Part shown: piece after piece, positions 39,769-52,038 of the stretch
Position numbering within the stretch: position 1 is the stretch's first letter
Layout of the letters: every line of letters starts with the position of its first letter
Source: Fragilaria crotonensis
Lineage: Eukaryota > Bacillariophyta > Fragilariophyceae > Fragilariales > Fragilariaceae
DNA: 64,000 bases
Reading direction: 5' to 3'
Assembly (NCBI GenBank): GCA_022925895.1
Contig: JAKSYS010000077.1
Span: 62,001-126,000, forward strand
Translations under genes and position numbers: made by a program
The notes under the pieces: generated by a model
Databases searched by the model: none
What the model was told of the DNA's origin: nothing
The model's input: only the letters and a program-made list of their open reading frames with translations

Positions 39769-40624
39769 CTACTGCGACATTTGAGAGGCTTGGTCAACGC
39801 CATCAGCTCCGTAAAAAAGTTCGATGTCATCAGAGTCGTGCGATTCAAGCAACCAGCTGTACTCCAAGCTTTCGAAATCTGTCCCCTGTTATGCCACGCG
39901 TATATGAGAATTGAGTGAAGGAAATCGGCAGGTAAATGACTATATCATGCGCATACATTTCATTCTCCTCCACACATACCGGTTCCGTTTGATTTGCACG
40001 ATCACGAAAGGCAAAGAGCTCCGTCATCATATCAGCTCGCAGTTCAGTATACTCTCGATGCTTCTTGACAGCCGCCAACCACTCTTCGTCGGCAGTAAAC
40101 GAAGGCACATGTCCTCCGCGTGGCGACGCAGCAAACTTCTGCAAAACGTCCAATGCCGTTTCATCGCGAAGCAAGGAGCACCAATGACGGTCTTGATACT
40201 TTTGAATTAAATCCTCCAATGAGTGCGAAGCCTCTTGAAGCTGCTTGCAGAACGCGACTTTCGATTGTTTGGAAGTTTCCTCCATTTCATGAATTCCATC
40301 ACCAATCACTTCGAGTTGCTGCCGTTCGCTCTGGAATAGAGTGGTAAGACGCACTTTCTCCTTCTCCAAGAGAACCTTCTTCATGCGATGCTTCCCAAGA
40401 GCCTCTTGAATGATGTGATGATCAGTCGAGAGCGCAGCGCAGCTCTGTTTGAGTTGCGTGATGGAAGCTTCATGACGACGTCGTTCGCCTTCGATTTGAT
40501 GCAATTGCTGACGGAGACTATCACGAGATCTACTCAAGGCCGCGAATTGAGACTGAATCGAGGTGGGGTCGACACGGGAAGAGAGAGAAGCGACCGAGGA
40601 ACGAGGACCAGAAGATGCCATCAT
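39769..40624 (-). CDS. Coiled-coil protein of unknown role
   Basis: Two exons, 39980-40624 and 39769-39885, separated by a 94-bp intron (GTATGT donor, AACAG acceptor on the minus strand). Together they give 253 residues. Residues about 20-140 are a long heptad-rich coiled coil (Q-S-Q-F-A-A-L-S-R-S-R-D-S-L-R … L-L-E-K-E-K-V-R-L-T-T-L). After that come a W-C-S-L-L segment, a K-K-H-R-E-Y helix and an acidic tail with E-S-H-D-S-D-D-I-E-L-F-Y-G. Reading through the intron would only add an unlikely tail, which is why I prefer the spliced form. Might be a centriolar/ciliary or cytoskeletal adaptor, but nothing specific is seen. Confidence 0.65.
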
Positions 40625-40890
40625 TCTCTGTTGTACAAAATCTCTCAGGCGACAAATGTGACTGCCTGAGGCGCCAATCCCAGAACTGAAGTAAGACTGG
40701 ATGATCCGAAACCCAATTTAAATTTCGTCGAGCCGGGCGGCAACACAGGATGTCGCTGAGTATTGAATGCTGCAGTACTTGTACTGTATGCATACGAGAA
40801 ATCCCATCGCGCCGTGTACCGGTACTTGTAGCCAGTAGTAATCGAACGTCGTACTCGGTACTGTGGATCAACCAGTAGTTCACATGAGAT

Positions 40891-41158
40891 TTGCAGATAA
40901 GACTTTAAGCCAATGCACCAGTAGACGAGTATACACTACTATACTATCATACCTCCAGTGCACTTCCTTAACGTCATATCCCCAGCAGTCTACCGGTAGT
41001 CGCTGCGGAGTTGATCTACTGACGGCCCCAGGACAATCGACCGCCGCGCGGTCGAGGGCAAACAACTTGTTTCCCTGATGGAAATCGATCACTTGTTCCG
41101 CAAATGATCGATTTGGATGCATCGGTGATGACATATCTGCCAATGCATTTTTTCGCTA
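40891..41158 (+). repeat. Split direct repeat A1 of the YR retroelement
   Basis: Left terminal repeat, 268 bp, starting TTGCAGATAAGAC and ending TTTTTTCGCTA. It matches A2 (49673-49939) over its whole length with one apparent indel. The region 41159-42230 behind it is noncoding leader of the element. Confidence 0.9.
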
Positions 41159-42230
41159 GTTTCTCAACAATGTCACGACGTTAACGTCATCTGTAATGCC
41201 ATGATATCCAGATGTTAGAGACTAAGAGTGGTCCAACATTTTTATTCCGCAAATCATCGTGCCCATCACTTTTGGCCAATGACACGCGTGCTTTCTTATG
41301 TCAATGATAATCGTGAAACACGTAAATCATATGACCCCAATGATTGAGATCTTTTACGATCCAATCATTGGTGATTACCTTCTGGATGTCTGGTACCTCG
41401 AAAGGCCCAGCATCCTTTCGTCGCAAACCATTGTACCCATCACTTACGGTTAATGGCGCGCGCACACTTTTCTGTTTTAAATGATCACTGCTACAATTCG
41501 AGCAGATCATGTAACAACCTCAATGATCATGATCTGATACTAGTAATTACCCCAACGAATGTCCAACACCACGAATTACAGAACCCGCCATCCGCTCGCT
41601 ACAGTATCCACCACATCAAGTCAACAGCGCGCGCGCGCATTTATGAATACCGACTATCGATGAATAAACACATCGCTTTAATCTTCCTCTATCAATTTGG
41701 GACTTATTGCGAGGTTATCAACAAGCGCCACCAGAAGTACGGAAAGGGAGCGATGTCTGAATAACAGTTTTAAAGGGATACAATCATGCATACGCTATCG
41801 TTCGAATCGATTGATGTCGATGCCGATATTTGCCAAATTTGATATGATACACCTATCCGCCTCTAACTGCTTCGCATTTGCTAAGTAATGTTTATGTACG
41901 AAGACTCTTTAAATCCGAATCGTAATTACCCTGTGGCATCACTTTATCATGGTGTTTTCGCTGTATAAAAAGCCAAGACGTCCATTTTGTCATAGTTCGA
42001 ACCAATATACAAAATTCCGACCCATAAATGCATGCAAAATTTAGGTCACACTTTCGTTCCGGACCGTATCTCAAAAAATCACTGTACTCTCGTGCAGGAG
42101 TACTACGTCAAATCCATAACCATTTATAGCCCGCATAAAATTATAACCAACATGCATCTGAAAGATGCCGATTGTGCTACTAAACTAATTACCCTTTAAT
42201 TTATGTGTCAGTTAAAAATAGAAATCAACC

Positions 42231-44991
42231 GTGTCTGATAGTAGATGCCCAAACGAAAACAGTCAGTCACTCATGGCAACGAATTTATCGGCCATTCCCG
42301 AACAAGTGTTACTCAATCGAACATTTATTAAGCCGTACAGCTTAGCTCGTGATGTACTAGGGGCTGATTCACCCAAATTGATACCAATCTTATCAAAGGA
42401 TCACAATCCGTCGAGTTCATCGATAAGCCATCAAACCAGTAATCACCAACCTCGTCACGATGCCTGCACCAACGTCCTCCCCTATGGAACCTTCATTCCG
42501 TGACCTCGCGCTCCAAGCAGCCGCCTCGGCTAAGATGACCAGCTTTGCTCATGCTACTACGCCCAACCCGGTTCATGCGGAGAGGGTCTGTGCAACATTT
42601 GCTAAAAGCTGCCCAACTCTCACCCGTTTCGCGACACTCTGCGATACGGGAGTGGTGAAGCAATTTGCATTCATTTTGCATACTTCCAAAAAGATGGCAG
42701 TGTTGTCTTGCCCTTTCCCTGCTCAAGGTCGAAACGACGAAGAAGTGTTCGCCGGGAGCCTGGGCGACTCCATGGAAATCCCTTGTCCAGTTACTATCCG
42801 TATGAAAGATGTCAGGGGTGATGTACTGAGTATCTGTGAGACCCGCGCTGAAGCCAACGTATTCAAGCTCCCAACGTCCGAATCCAACCCTCTTGAAGAA
42901 GAAGCCCTCCAGGCGACGAACAAGAGTTCGTAGTGGTCACTGGACCGGAACGTATCGGAATCGAACTGAACGTCCCTACCAAAGAACCATGCTTCGTGGC
43001 GATCCCCAAGGTATTCCCGGTACCTAGCGGTGCCAAGGAATACGCCGACTTCAACCCCACTACGTCTATCGTTGAGACAGAAGTTATGCCATCAGTCCCG
43101 TCGCCAGTATGACTGCCATCTGGTATGAAGCAATGAGATATGGTATCAGGAAGCTTGATAACTGTTCCATTCAAGCCAGGGACGTCCTTTTCCACTACGA
43201 AAGTCTTGAGAAAGCCGAGTTCACCTCCGAGAATCGCAAGCTGGTTTCTCACTTCACAACAATCGTCACGTACCTCAACCCAGAAGACGAACTTTATCAT
43301 ACGGTCACGAAACACTTCTTCGAAGAAAAAGAGAAGTTATTGTTGATGTATGGAGCAAAGATGATTGTGGCGAACCCACCGCATGTAGCAGCACCAGCGC
43401 AAGTCCCAGCTCTCATGCTACAGAACTCCAACCAGTACTCAGCAACGACTCCAGCAGGAGCAGTGAACCCTCTACCATCTGAAATGAACGTTCTGCTCGA
43501 AGGGTTGGCTAAGGCCATCAACGACTCGTCATCCAAGACGCTCACCGGAACGGAACGTGAAAAAGCGTCAGAAGCTGACGACGCTAAACGATTCTACGGG
43601 ATCTTGTTTGGATCCGTTCGAGACGTTATCGGAGAAGATGGCTCCCAAACCAAAATGTTTGTCCATGCAACGATTCAACCTTTGTTTCTACCTGTCTTAG
43701 CGGCCAACAAGAACTCCAAAGCTACAAAAGCGATGCACGAAGCCGTCGAAACCATGGCAGCGGAACTCAGCATGCAAGACAACCATTTCGCATCTGCAAG
43801 TAATTTATTTCCCCGCATGTTCGACCAGCCACTTACCGCTGCACTCCGAACAGGCCAATGGGAATACCAGCATACGGTGCTGAACCCAGAAGGGATCAAA
43901 ACAAATTTTGGTATCCATCACCTCGCCCCACCCCGAACATGGACGGCAACTTACATAACGAGGCAGCAAGGAGAACTCCAGTTAACCCAGCAGGAGCAAG
44001 TCGAGGAAGACAAAAGTCGTTACCACGCGAAAACGACCGAACTTTACCACTCGGGATGTATGGGATCAATATCCGATATCCACGAAATGATTGGCAATTT
44101 TTTTGGACTTATGAATGTGATCATCGAGTTTGATCGTGCTAATCCGCCTCTACTTTGGACAGAAATCGCCCAATATGTTCAGATTTTGCGATCAGGTGAC
44201 GGGAAAGGATTTACCGGTCGCCACCGCAATATTAAGGAAGTCATGTTCAATATTGGACAAGACGTCCAATCAATCATTGCGGGATTCGTCTCTGAAGCAA
44301 GAAAGACGAGTTACAAGGCAGCAGTGAAGATGGGAAATGAAATTTCTCCGCTTATTTTCATATGGCGCAAAACCAAGCGAATGAATTGCGTAGCCGATTC
44401 ACGTTGACAGTGTTGGCAGCGTCGGCCGGAACGTACAAGGATGCATCGGTCGTTTACAAACTCTTTCTGCCAGAACCGGCAAAGGATGAGAAAGATCGAA
44501 AGAAACGAGAAGCGGGAGCGGACACCCACTCAAGCTCTTTGTTATCCGCGCGAAACCGTCCATTCGCCACGACAGGAGGCACTCACCAATTTGGATCATC
44601 CAACCAATCCACTCATCATGTAACCCCGAATGGGAGTCCTACCCCAGCAGCTTCTCTACCGGGAAAGACTGTCTTTGTCCATGTTGCCCCAGCGCCACAG
44701 AAGCTACCTCACCCGGGGGCAATTTTCCCGCACCCGACAAGAGCAAACCAATTCACAATCCTCTGCTGTCGAAGCGCTTTCGAAGGTCGTAGTTGCACTA
44801 TCCCAACATGCGCCTTCTACCATTTTCCTAACCAATTGACCCAAGTCCCCCGCGACTTGAAAGACAAATTGAAAGACTGGGTGTCCAACCATTCCCTGGT
44901 CTCTTGGCATGCAGATGCCGCCAACTGGGCCAACCCACCAGGTAATGTCCGTTCCGGCCCTCGCACAGCAACAACCAACCCCCCTGCTTAA
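42231..44991 (+). mobile_element. Gag-like N-terminal coding region of the YR retroelement
   Basis: Two main open regions (about 42460-42933 and 43109-44407) and a third that ends with a basic, Pro-rich part and a C-x5-C-x5-C-x3-H knuckle at about 44762-44826. This is consistent with a nucleic-acid-binding gag of DIRS/Ngaro elements. The order gag then reverse transcriptase agrees with the family. No host function should be read into it. Confidence 0.55.
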
Positions 44992-45130
44992 ATCTGCCAG
45001 GTTTAACTAACGACAGTTATTTAGTACCCGTTTTCTTTCCTAACTTTCGATTGCAGATGCCGATAACAACACCAAGTACTCGCCATATACTCCCAAACCT
45101 CATCGAGGAGCGTCTGTCGCGAAAGGTATT

Positions 45131-46792
45131 GTGTCAGTCTACGCCAACGTCGAGTACCGCAAAGATAACATTAGGCACAAGAAAACCGCGTTGGGAACAA
45201 CTTCTTGTCGCAACCCATACCCAGCCGGCTCGACCAGAACCGATAGCGAAGATGCAGAACCGGTCACGTCCGAATACTTACAACAGATGTTACCGCCTAG
45301 CACTCACCCACCAGGCTCCTCTGCTGAGGCACCATGCTACCTCGCCAAAGTGAGCGACACTTGGACACAAGGCAAGCTCACGTCGAAGCGACTGGATAAT
45401 TTCGCACAGATTGTTCTCCCATCAAATGTGCAAATCCAACTCGCTCAGCCCTTTGGTAAGAACTCTTTAACCCAATCCTTTTTCGCACAAAAATGTTTTC
45501 GCCATGTCTTGTTGCCCGTTTTAAAAAGTGGGTTTTTGTCATGTCGTGCCACAAAGTATCTCGAAAAGGCATCTCGTCGAGTTCGACAGCTTCAAATGAT
45601 GCGGAAAAAGTATGCAGATGTTAACTTCCTACCTTTACAGGGATTCCAAGACGACTGGGAATCCACCACAACCATCCGTACCGATTGGAAGGCAATGACA
45701 TCGGCATGCTTGCTCCATTTTAACGGAGACGTTGCGAACATGGTGCGATGGATCGGAGGACCGCACGTCAATGCTCACCTTAACGTCCCTGCAATCCTCG
45801 CGAAACTCAAGCTGATTGTTGATTCCGACATTCATAAGGACATCAGCAGGATACTTTTGCTGGGAGCACCAGCACTGTGTAACGCATCTGCTACGGAAGA
45901 GAATTTTCAAGCATACCTGCAATACGGTAACCATGAGTCAGTGAAAAAGAACCAACAAGTTTATGCCTCGACGATTGTGAAGCAAAATAAAAGGGGACTT
46001 ACCCTTATCATGGACCCACAGCTCATCCACTTTGCTTTAGACGCACACCTATCACCGCAAGGCCTTGTTGATGTACTCCACCCCCGGAGAAAGCCACGGC
46101 CATTATCGGATAGCAGTTTTCGACCTTGGCCAGGAGCAATGGCCATTAATGATTGGACAAACAAAAAGAACGAGCCAGCACTCCACTTTGCCAAATCGTT
46201 CTTGAACTTCTGTGTGTGGCATTGGAACCTTGCCATTACCTACCCGACCCATGACCGCCACACCGGCGACGATGACGTCCAATGTGCATTCCCACGTATA
46301 AAATATCACCCCCAGTTAGTGGCAATGCACAGTTCCATTTCCAATAACACGTTGGTTATGAACACAGGACTCACCTTCGGTGACAACACAAGTCCCTCCA
46401 ACTGGGAACCAATTGCGAGGGCCCGCCAACAACTCGCACAACACTATTGGCTCCACCAGCCGGAAATGGTTATCGCAAAAGCAAAACAGTACCTTCCAAC
46501 TTTCAAGTTTGCTCCCCCAGCGACTCGAGCCGAGAAGGCCGCATTTGCCATTGCAATCCCAGACTCTATTAACAAAGGGGTTATGGACAACGATGGGAAC
46601 CGTCGGGCGCCAACATACGATCACCATGTTGACGACAACATGTATGGCGACATTTCGGAACTTATGCCTTTGGCAGCAGCCGCAAGCGTAATAGCATTGT
46701 ATGATATCTTAGGATACCCTGACGGAAAATCCCAGACCCAATATCCTGGGACAAGTTCGCAAACATCCATGGGCACACGAGGAGAGTCGTAG
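45131..46792 (+). mobile_element. Reverse transcriptase region of the YR retroelement
   Basis: Typical polymerase stretches are visible: a fingers/palm part with Y-P-T-H-D-R-H-T-G-D-D, N-T-G-L-T-F-G-D-N-T-S-P-S-N-W (the P-x-x-W turn of DIRS polymerases), and the catalytic core H-H-V-D-D-N-M-Y-G-D, in which V-D-D is the metal-binding motif. Part of one element spanning 40891-50209. Confidence 0.8.
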
Positions 46793-46871
46793 GATGGGAC
46801 TTCAACACCCGCGACCTTACCTTTGCACTACCCAACGATAAGCGGGCAGCTATCCTGGCAACATTGGATGA

Positions 46872-48950
46872 GTGGAGTACAAAACATCATGCACCCTCGT
46901 CGAAGCGGCCGAATTGCACGGGACACTTGCCGATGCATCTCGAGCAAATAGGAAGGGTCGTGTAATGTTCTTTGGCTTCCAAAACGCGCTGCGTCGAACC
47001 ATTCGGGAACGATATTATAACGTCCAGGGATACTACTCACGACAATCAAAACGCAAGTACTTGTCCCAACAACTCCCACAGCACTTGCACCATCGCCTGG
47101 ACGCCCTGGTTGCCCGAGATATGGCTGCTCTCATTTGGCAGACAAAGACAATCCTCCCAGTTCCCGCGCCAATCCATTTCGAACTCCAAAACTTGCGATC
47201 TCTCTTAGCAGATGTGCGAAGGCCATGGTCCATCAGTATTGGGCATGTAATCCCTCGAGATGCGCAGTTCACTAGCCTTGGCGACGCATGTGGGATCGGT
47301 GGCGGAGCTTACTGCCATGAGCTCCGTTATTGGTTTGATATTGTGTGGTCGAAACGCACGTGCCAGCAATTCGAAAGCGGACAGGTCCATATCAACGTCC
47401 TCGAGTTTATTGTTGTTTTACTCCAATTGGCTGCAACGATAACGAGGCACGAAAACGGATTCCAAGTTGACGGGCAATATATCCGACCTCTTCACAAGCT
47501 TTTGATTCGGTCTGACAACTCCCCTTCGTGTAACTGGGCCCACAAGGCATCTGCAAAATCAGAGAGAGGGCAACTTTTTGTCAGCATCTATGCCGACATG
47601 ATTGAGCGAACCGAGCTCACAGTTGACTGTACTCACATCGCGGGGACCGATAACGATCTCGCTGATTTTATCTCGCGACCCTCCCGATTCCATCACTCAC
47701 ATTGCCCGATGCCAACAGATATTTCAAAAGGAGCCGAGACTGCAGTCTTACTGCTTTTTCCGGCCCCATCCCGAGCTCTTATCATGCCTGGTGTCCAGGC
47801 TGTCCACCGTACACTGGCAAGCAAGCCCGCCTCTCCCAAAGTCGCTCGGACGATTCGAAACCGCCGACTCCATTACCTCTTGTTCTGTTATCATATGAAG
47901 ATGACGGACGACTGGCTTCTCGAGAACCAGCCACAAGAAAGGGCAAATTTCCAACTGGCCATGTATGCAACTCACCTGGCGACGGGATCAACGTTGCACT
48001 GCCGTGCTATCAAGTCGAGTACAATCGCAAGTTACTTGCACGACATCGCAACGTTTTTGGGACGTTTCAGACCCATTGACCCACGGTTTGTATCAGCGGC
48101 AGACACAACGTTGGCACCTGCTATCGCAAAGGTGCTCGCCGAACAAAAACGATGGGAAATGGTACCGAACAGGAGAGAACCATTCACTGTCGAAATGCAT
48201 ATCGCCATTGCCACATTACCAAGCGCCCAGCAGGATGATTGTTGTCTATCAGCGGCAATGGCAAATTGGACATTGTGTAACCTTTATGCGGGTTGCCGAG
48301 GCATCGAATGGGCGCAGACACAGCTCATCCACAAGCTCGTCTACCAGTTTCACGTGAACCGTTTCAAAAACGCATATGCCTTTACGTTGTCCGACGTGTT
48401 ATGTTTCACAACCAATTCAGCTCCCCTAACGTTCGCGCAAGCCTTGACCAACCCACTCATAGTCGGAAAACTCAAACTTCGATTCGAAGAACAAAAAAAT
48501 GGTCAAAACGGAGAGTGGAAATTGTTCACAAAAAACCACAGCAATCCACAACTTTGTTTTGTCATGCATTTTATGAGCATACTTGCGCGGCATAAACGCT
48601 TGACCAATGCGTCACCAACACAACCCTTGAGTGTCTATCGAGGTACGGATGGAGAAGTTTATAATATCACGACAGTCGATATCGATGCGACACTCAGACA
48701 CGCAGCCGCAACCGTGTACAACCTTGACCCCGTCGCCCACCGCTCCACTCTTAGTTTATGGTCAAGCCATTCATTACGAGTCGGAGCATGTACACTCTTG
48801 TACTCAAAAGGATTCAGTGAGATGGAGATAAAATATCTGTTGCGATGGAAAAGCAATGCATTCATGACTTACCTTCGCAATTTGGCTGTCACCTCCCGCC
48901 GACAAAACGACGCGGTGAACGACACTAGCGAAATACCTAATTTTGTGTAA
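46872..48950 (+). mobile_element. RNase H and tyrosine recombinase region of the YR retroelement
   Basis: The first third shows an RNase H with the expected acidic residues in G-D-A-C-G-I-G-G, I-N-V-L-E-F, R-S-D-N-S and N-D-L-A-D-F. The rest (about 47750-48950) is a phage-integrase-type recombinase, with an N-terminal helical SAM-like part and then the catalytic set: an Arg in C-R-G-I-E-W, H-S-L-R-V-G in the H-x-x-R box, and the tyrosine in F-M-T-Y-L-R. This recombinase, rather than a DDE integrase, defines the DIRS order. Confidence 0.85.
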
Positions 48951-49429
48951 TCAGATTTACACTTTCGCACAGCGTTTGCATGTGTATTAGTATTCCCGAG
49001 CAAGCAGAGCAACATTGGTGCTTGCACCATGTGTTCCGATTAGTGCAAGCGCGTTCATATTGCCGGCATGCCCCATGTTGAGTTATGGACCTACCGCATA
49101 TGACAACGTAAGTCATAGCGCAGGTCCAGTAAATTTGACCATCTTAAACAAACACGTATCTCAACGTGCAAGTACTAGTAGGTACAGGCAATTGAGATAG
49201 TTTCACATGCATGTCGCGTTGTCTTACTCAAACGAGTGTTAGCAACCCAACTGTTTTCCACCAACATTCCAGCTGCGTGCTGCGAGTTACGTTGTCGTGC
49301 TCAACGCAATTTAACAACCCAACTGAACCACAAAACTTTTTCTTTTCTTTTTTCCGGCTGTCTGCCGCCGCACGATATGGCCCTCAACCCTGCTACATCA
49401 CGCGTAGCAGCGTCAGCAGACGATATGGG

Positions 49430-49672
49430 CAGGCCAGTGCTTTAGTGAACCATCCGGGACTCCGTTGGACTCCTCGGATACTCTAAATCGTCATAGTCAC
49501 TACGTTTTTTGCCCAACTTGCCACAGTATATACTTCTAGTACTTCTAGTAGTATACCCTATACCGTGACACACAGGACAATAACGTTGATTGCTATGTGG
49601 TTCCACTAGCACTTCTACTATCGTACGACGGTGCAGTACAGCTGAGGCGACTTCTGGGAATCCATAGGATTC
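49430..49672 (+). repeat. Split direct repeat B1 of the YR retroelement
   Basis: 243 bp starting CAGGCCAGTGCTTTAGTG and ending CCATAGGATTC, almost identical to B2. It joins directly to A2. Confidence 0.9.
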
Positions 49673-49939
49673 TTGCAGATAAGACTTTAAGCCAATGCAC
49701 CAGTAGACGAGTATACACTACTATACTATCATACCTCCAGTGCACTTCCTTAACGTCATATCCCCAGCAGTCTACCGGTAGTCGCTGCGGAGTTGATCTA
49801 CTGACGGCCCCAGGACAATCGACCGCCGCGCGGTCGAGGGCAAACAACTTGTTTCCTGATGGAAATCGATCACTTGTTCCGCAAATGATCGATTTGGATG
49901 CATCGGTGATGACATATCTGCCAATGCATTTTTTCGCTA
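49673..49939 (+). repeat. Split direct repeat A2 of the YR retroelement
   Basis: 267 bp, near-identical to the left terminal repeat A1. It sits between B1 and a 26-bp linker (49940-49965) leading to B2. Confidence 0.9.
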
Positions 49940-49965
49940 ACCCACCACCATCCCCAGCTGCCACG

Positions 49966-50209
49966 CAGGCCAGTGCTTTAGTGAACCATCCGGGACTCCG
50001 TTGGACTCCTCGGATACTCTAAATCGTCATAGTCACTACGTTTTTTTGCCCAACTTGCCACAGTATATACTTCTAGTACTTCTAGTAGTATACCCTATAC
50101 CGTGACACACAGGACAATAACGTTGATTGCTATGTGGTTCCACTAGCACTTCTACTATCGTACGACGGTGCAGTACAGCTGAGGCGACTTCTGGGAATCC
50201 ATAGGATTC
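49966..50209 (+). repeat. Split direct repeat B2, right end of the YR retroelement
   Basis: 244 bp matching B1 with one apparent 1-bp length change in a T run. The element ends with ATAGGATTC; host sequence resumes at GTCTCTTGC. Confidence 0.9.
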
Positions 50210-50419
50210 GTCTCTTGCAGAGTTGCTGCCAAGTCCATGAGGTACGTAGGGCGACGGTGGTCACACACCAAACGCAAATGAACTGGGCAAGCCCCATGGC
50301 TGGCGCCCCTCATGTCTCATGTCTCATCGACGCGTGACCGCATGTATGTGCATGCGAATGTGAAGAGTCCATTGTGAAGCATAATCCATCCTCAATTTCA
50401 TGGCTCGTTACTTCAAACA

Positions 50420-50536
50420 ATGTTTTCATTCCGCAGTCGACCGGTAGACTTGCTTACATCCTTGTTATGGCTCGTGGTGCTGGTGGTGGTGTTGCGAGGT
50501 ATTGATGCTTTTTCCACCGTGACCCCATCGTCACAT

Positions 50537-50587
<51 letters not shown>

Positions 50588-51459
50588 TCATTGTTGTCTC
50601 GGCAACATGCGATGCGCTGCATCTCTGCCAAACCATTTGGAGTCGATGACTGCGCCGACCCTCGACACCAGGCAATCCAATCCGCCCTGTTCCAAATCGA
50701 CGAAATCCATAAACAAGAGTCATTGTCATTATTCTTTCAATCCATTGACAAGATTGTCGAGATCAAACCGTCAATCATCAATGGCGCCGGCATGGGACTG
50801 TTTGCCAAGAAAAACATCAAGAGTGGTACCATTGTCAGTTTCTATCCCGTTCATGCCATTGGCGTTGATTTCGGTGATTCCTCAGTCTGTCTCGCATCCA
50901 GCGACGCACGACAGGACTATTTTCAAGGAGATTCCAAAAACAGCATCAATAACAACAACAATGATGACACTGACACTGACGCCTGGAATGGAAGCTACCT
51001 GCAATACATTATTGGATCTCGTCCATTGGCAGGACGCTGTGTCGCTGACGTCTTTGGTGGTGACGCCCTATTCGTCGACGTTGACCCGAATGCAATCGGC
51101 CGTGCGGGTTGGAAAGGACACTACGTGAACGATGGGGCTGTGGTCGAGGCATGTGACGACGAAGCCGACATTGTGCAGTACTATCAACGTTCGCGACGTC
51201 GTAAAAATTGCGTCCACGTTCCATTTGGTCCGTGTCCAATGTTGGCAGTCGTTGCGACACGAAAAGTCCAAAAGGAGAGGAGCTCTTCACAACGTATGGA
51301 GGTTCGTACTGGTTAGAAAAATTGATGCCAGGAATGGATGTTGACGTTACAGACGCCATTCGACAAGAAGGTTTGGGAGTGGCGAAAGACATCTTTGCGA
51401 GTATGCAGTCCATTTCTCTTACCTATCAACGGGAAGCTGGAATGCTCTCTAGTAGCTAG
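50420..51459 (+). CDS. SET-domain protein with plastid-type presequence; one frame break
   Basis: The N-terminus is a signal peptide (L-L-W-L-V-V-L-V-V-V-L-R-G-I-D-A) cut before F-S-T, fitting the diatom bipartite plastid signal. A polyserine tract encoded by (TCG)n follows. The SET core shows I-N-G-A-G-M-G-L-F-A, G-H-Y-V-N-D-G-A (in the place of NHSCxPN) and, after the break, G-E-E-L-F-T-T-Y-G-G-S-Y-W. The frame changes by one base in the A run at about 51264-51267. Upstream and downstream parts are both clearly SET, so this is either a one-base assembly/sequencing error or a recent loss. If intact it would be about 346 residues. The possible substrate is a plastid protein lysine. Confidence 0.7.
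50538..50587. repeat. (TCG)n trinucleotide repeat coding polyserine
   Basis: About 17 TCG/TCA units in the coding sequence just after the predicted signal-cleavage site; length is likely to vary between strains. Confidence 0.95.
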
Positions 51460-51549
51460 CTGTTAAATAGGGTGCGGCGACAATGTTTAGACCAATGGCT
51501 CCGTACACCTTTGCTGTACTCGGAGCGTATCATAGAGTCACAGTGCATT

Positions 51550-52038
51550 TCATCGAGTCTCGACCATCTTCTTCTTGACTCTTGCCATAAAGTCTGGATC
51601 TTTCTCCTGCAGTTTTTCCATCAATTCGAGGAGTTTGATGTCGCGTTCATCACCCTCCACTCCGGTCAACTCTTCAGCAATAGCTTCCCACCGTTGCGGA
51701 AAGTATCGTGTCATGGTGGCTTCAAATTCGACCAAGACATTTTGAATGGCATTGTCCATCTGATCAGTCAGAGCTTTCAGTCCAGCTAGGATCAATACGA
51801 CAACTCCAAAGCCGATTACCATATTGCGAACGGGTCCATCAAAGGATGCTATCGAATCCGTAAAGGCCTGATCCACACTGATATCATCGGCAATCCACAT
51901 CGACGACGGAAACGGAAACTCTCGAAGTGAAGAAACCCGATGCAATCGCCTCTGTGGGATGAATGCGTGACACGCCGAGAGTAAAACAAGCGATAGTCCC
52001 CCAACATATATCACCCTCATTGTCGTTTTCGGGTTCAC
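51550..52038 (-). CDS. Small plastid-type membrane protein, unknown
   Basis: 162 residues from the first ATG (a second in-frame ATG at 52020 gives 156). The N-terminal hydrophobic stretch ends in C-H-A-F-I-P, a phenylalanine-type signal/transit junction as in diatom plastid proteins. One further transmembrane segment lies at about 73-93 (V-I-G-F-G-V-V-V-L-I-L-A-G-L). After that come a short acidic part (E-E-L-T-G-V-E-G-D-E-R-D) and a helical, basic C-terminus. I do not recognise the family. It is convergent with the SET gene, with stop codons about 90 bp apart, so the transcripts may overlap at their 3' ends. Confidence 0.7.
   Translation of the reverse strand: MNPKTTMRVIYVGGLSLVLLSACHAFIPQRRLHRVSSLREFPFPSSMWIADDISVDQAFTDSIASFDGPVRNMVIGFGVVVLILAGLKALTDQMDNAIQNVLVEFEATMTRYFPQRWEAIAEELTGVEGDERDIKLLELMEKLQEKDPDFMARVKKKMVETR

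Larger units (their letters stand above)
40891..50209 (+). mobile_element. PAT/Ngaro-like tyrosine-recombinase retrotransposon with split direct repeats
   Basis: A 9.3-kb fossil-class element of the DIRS order. The ends show the split-direct-repeat plan A1 (40891-41158) – coding region – B1 (49430-49672) – A2 (49673-49939) – 26-bp linker – B2 (49966-50209), as known for PAT and Ngaro types. A1/A2 and B1/B2 are almost identical, so the insertion is young. The coding region includes a gag-like part, reverse transcriptase, RNase H and a tyrosine recombinase. There are no LTRs and no DDE integrase; the recombinase is expected to integrate a circular copy without target duplication. It looks nearly whole, with at most a few interruptions, and the family is known to use overlapping frames. 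Confidence 0.88.

Noticed and set aside
39845-40624. Unspliced 259-residue version of the coiled-coil protein
   Set aside because: The tail after residue 215 starts at a GTATGT donor and an exon fits after an AACAG acceptor, giving a better C-terminus.
50413-50631. Acidic DDDD-rich ORF on the minus strand
   Set aside because: Reverse-strand reading of the same TCG repeat.
50454-50729. Poly-Asp/Thr ORFs opposite the (TCG)n tract
   Set aside because: Shadow frames of the polyserine repeat in the SET gene.
51132-51344. Alternate-frame ORFs over the SET gene
   Set aside because: Frame shadows; only the two SET-bearing frames are meaningful.
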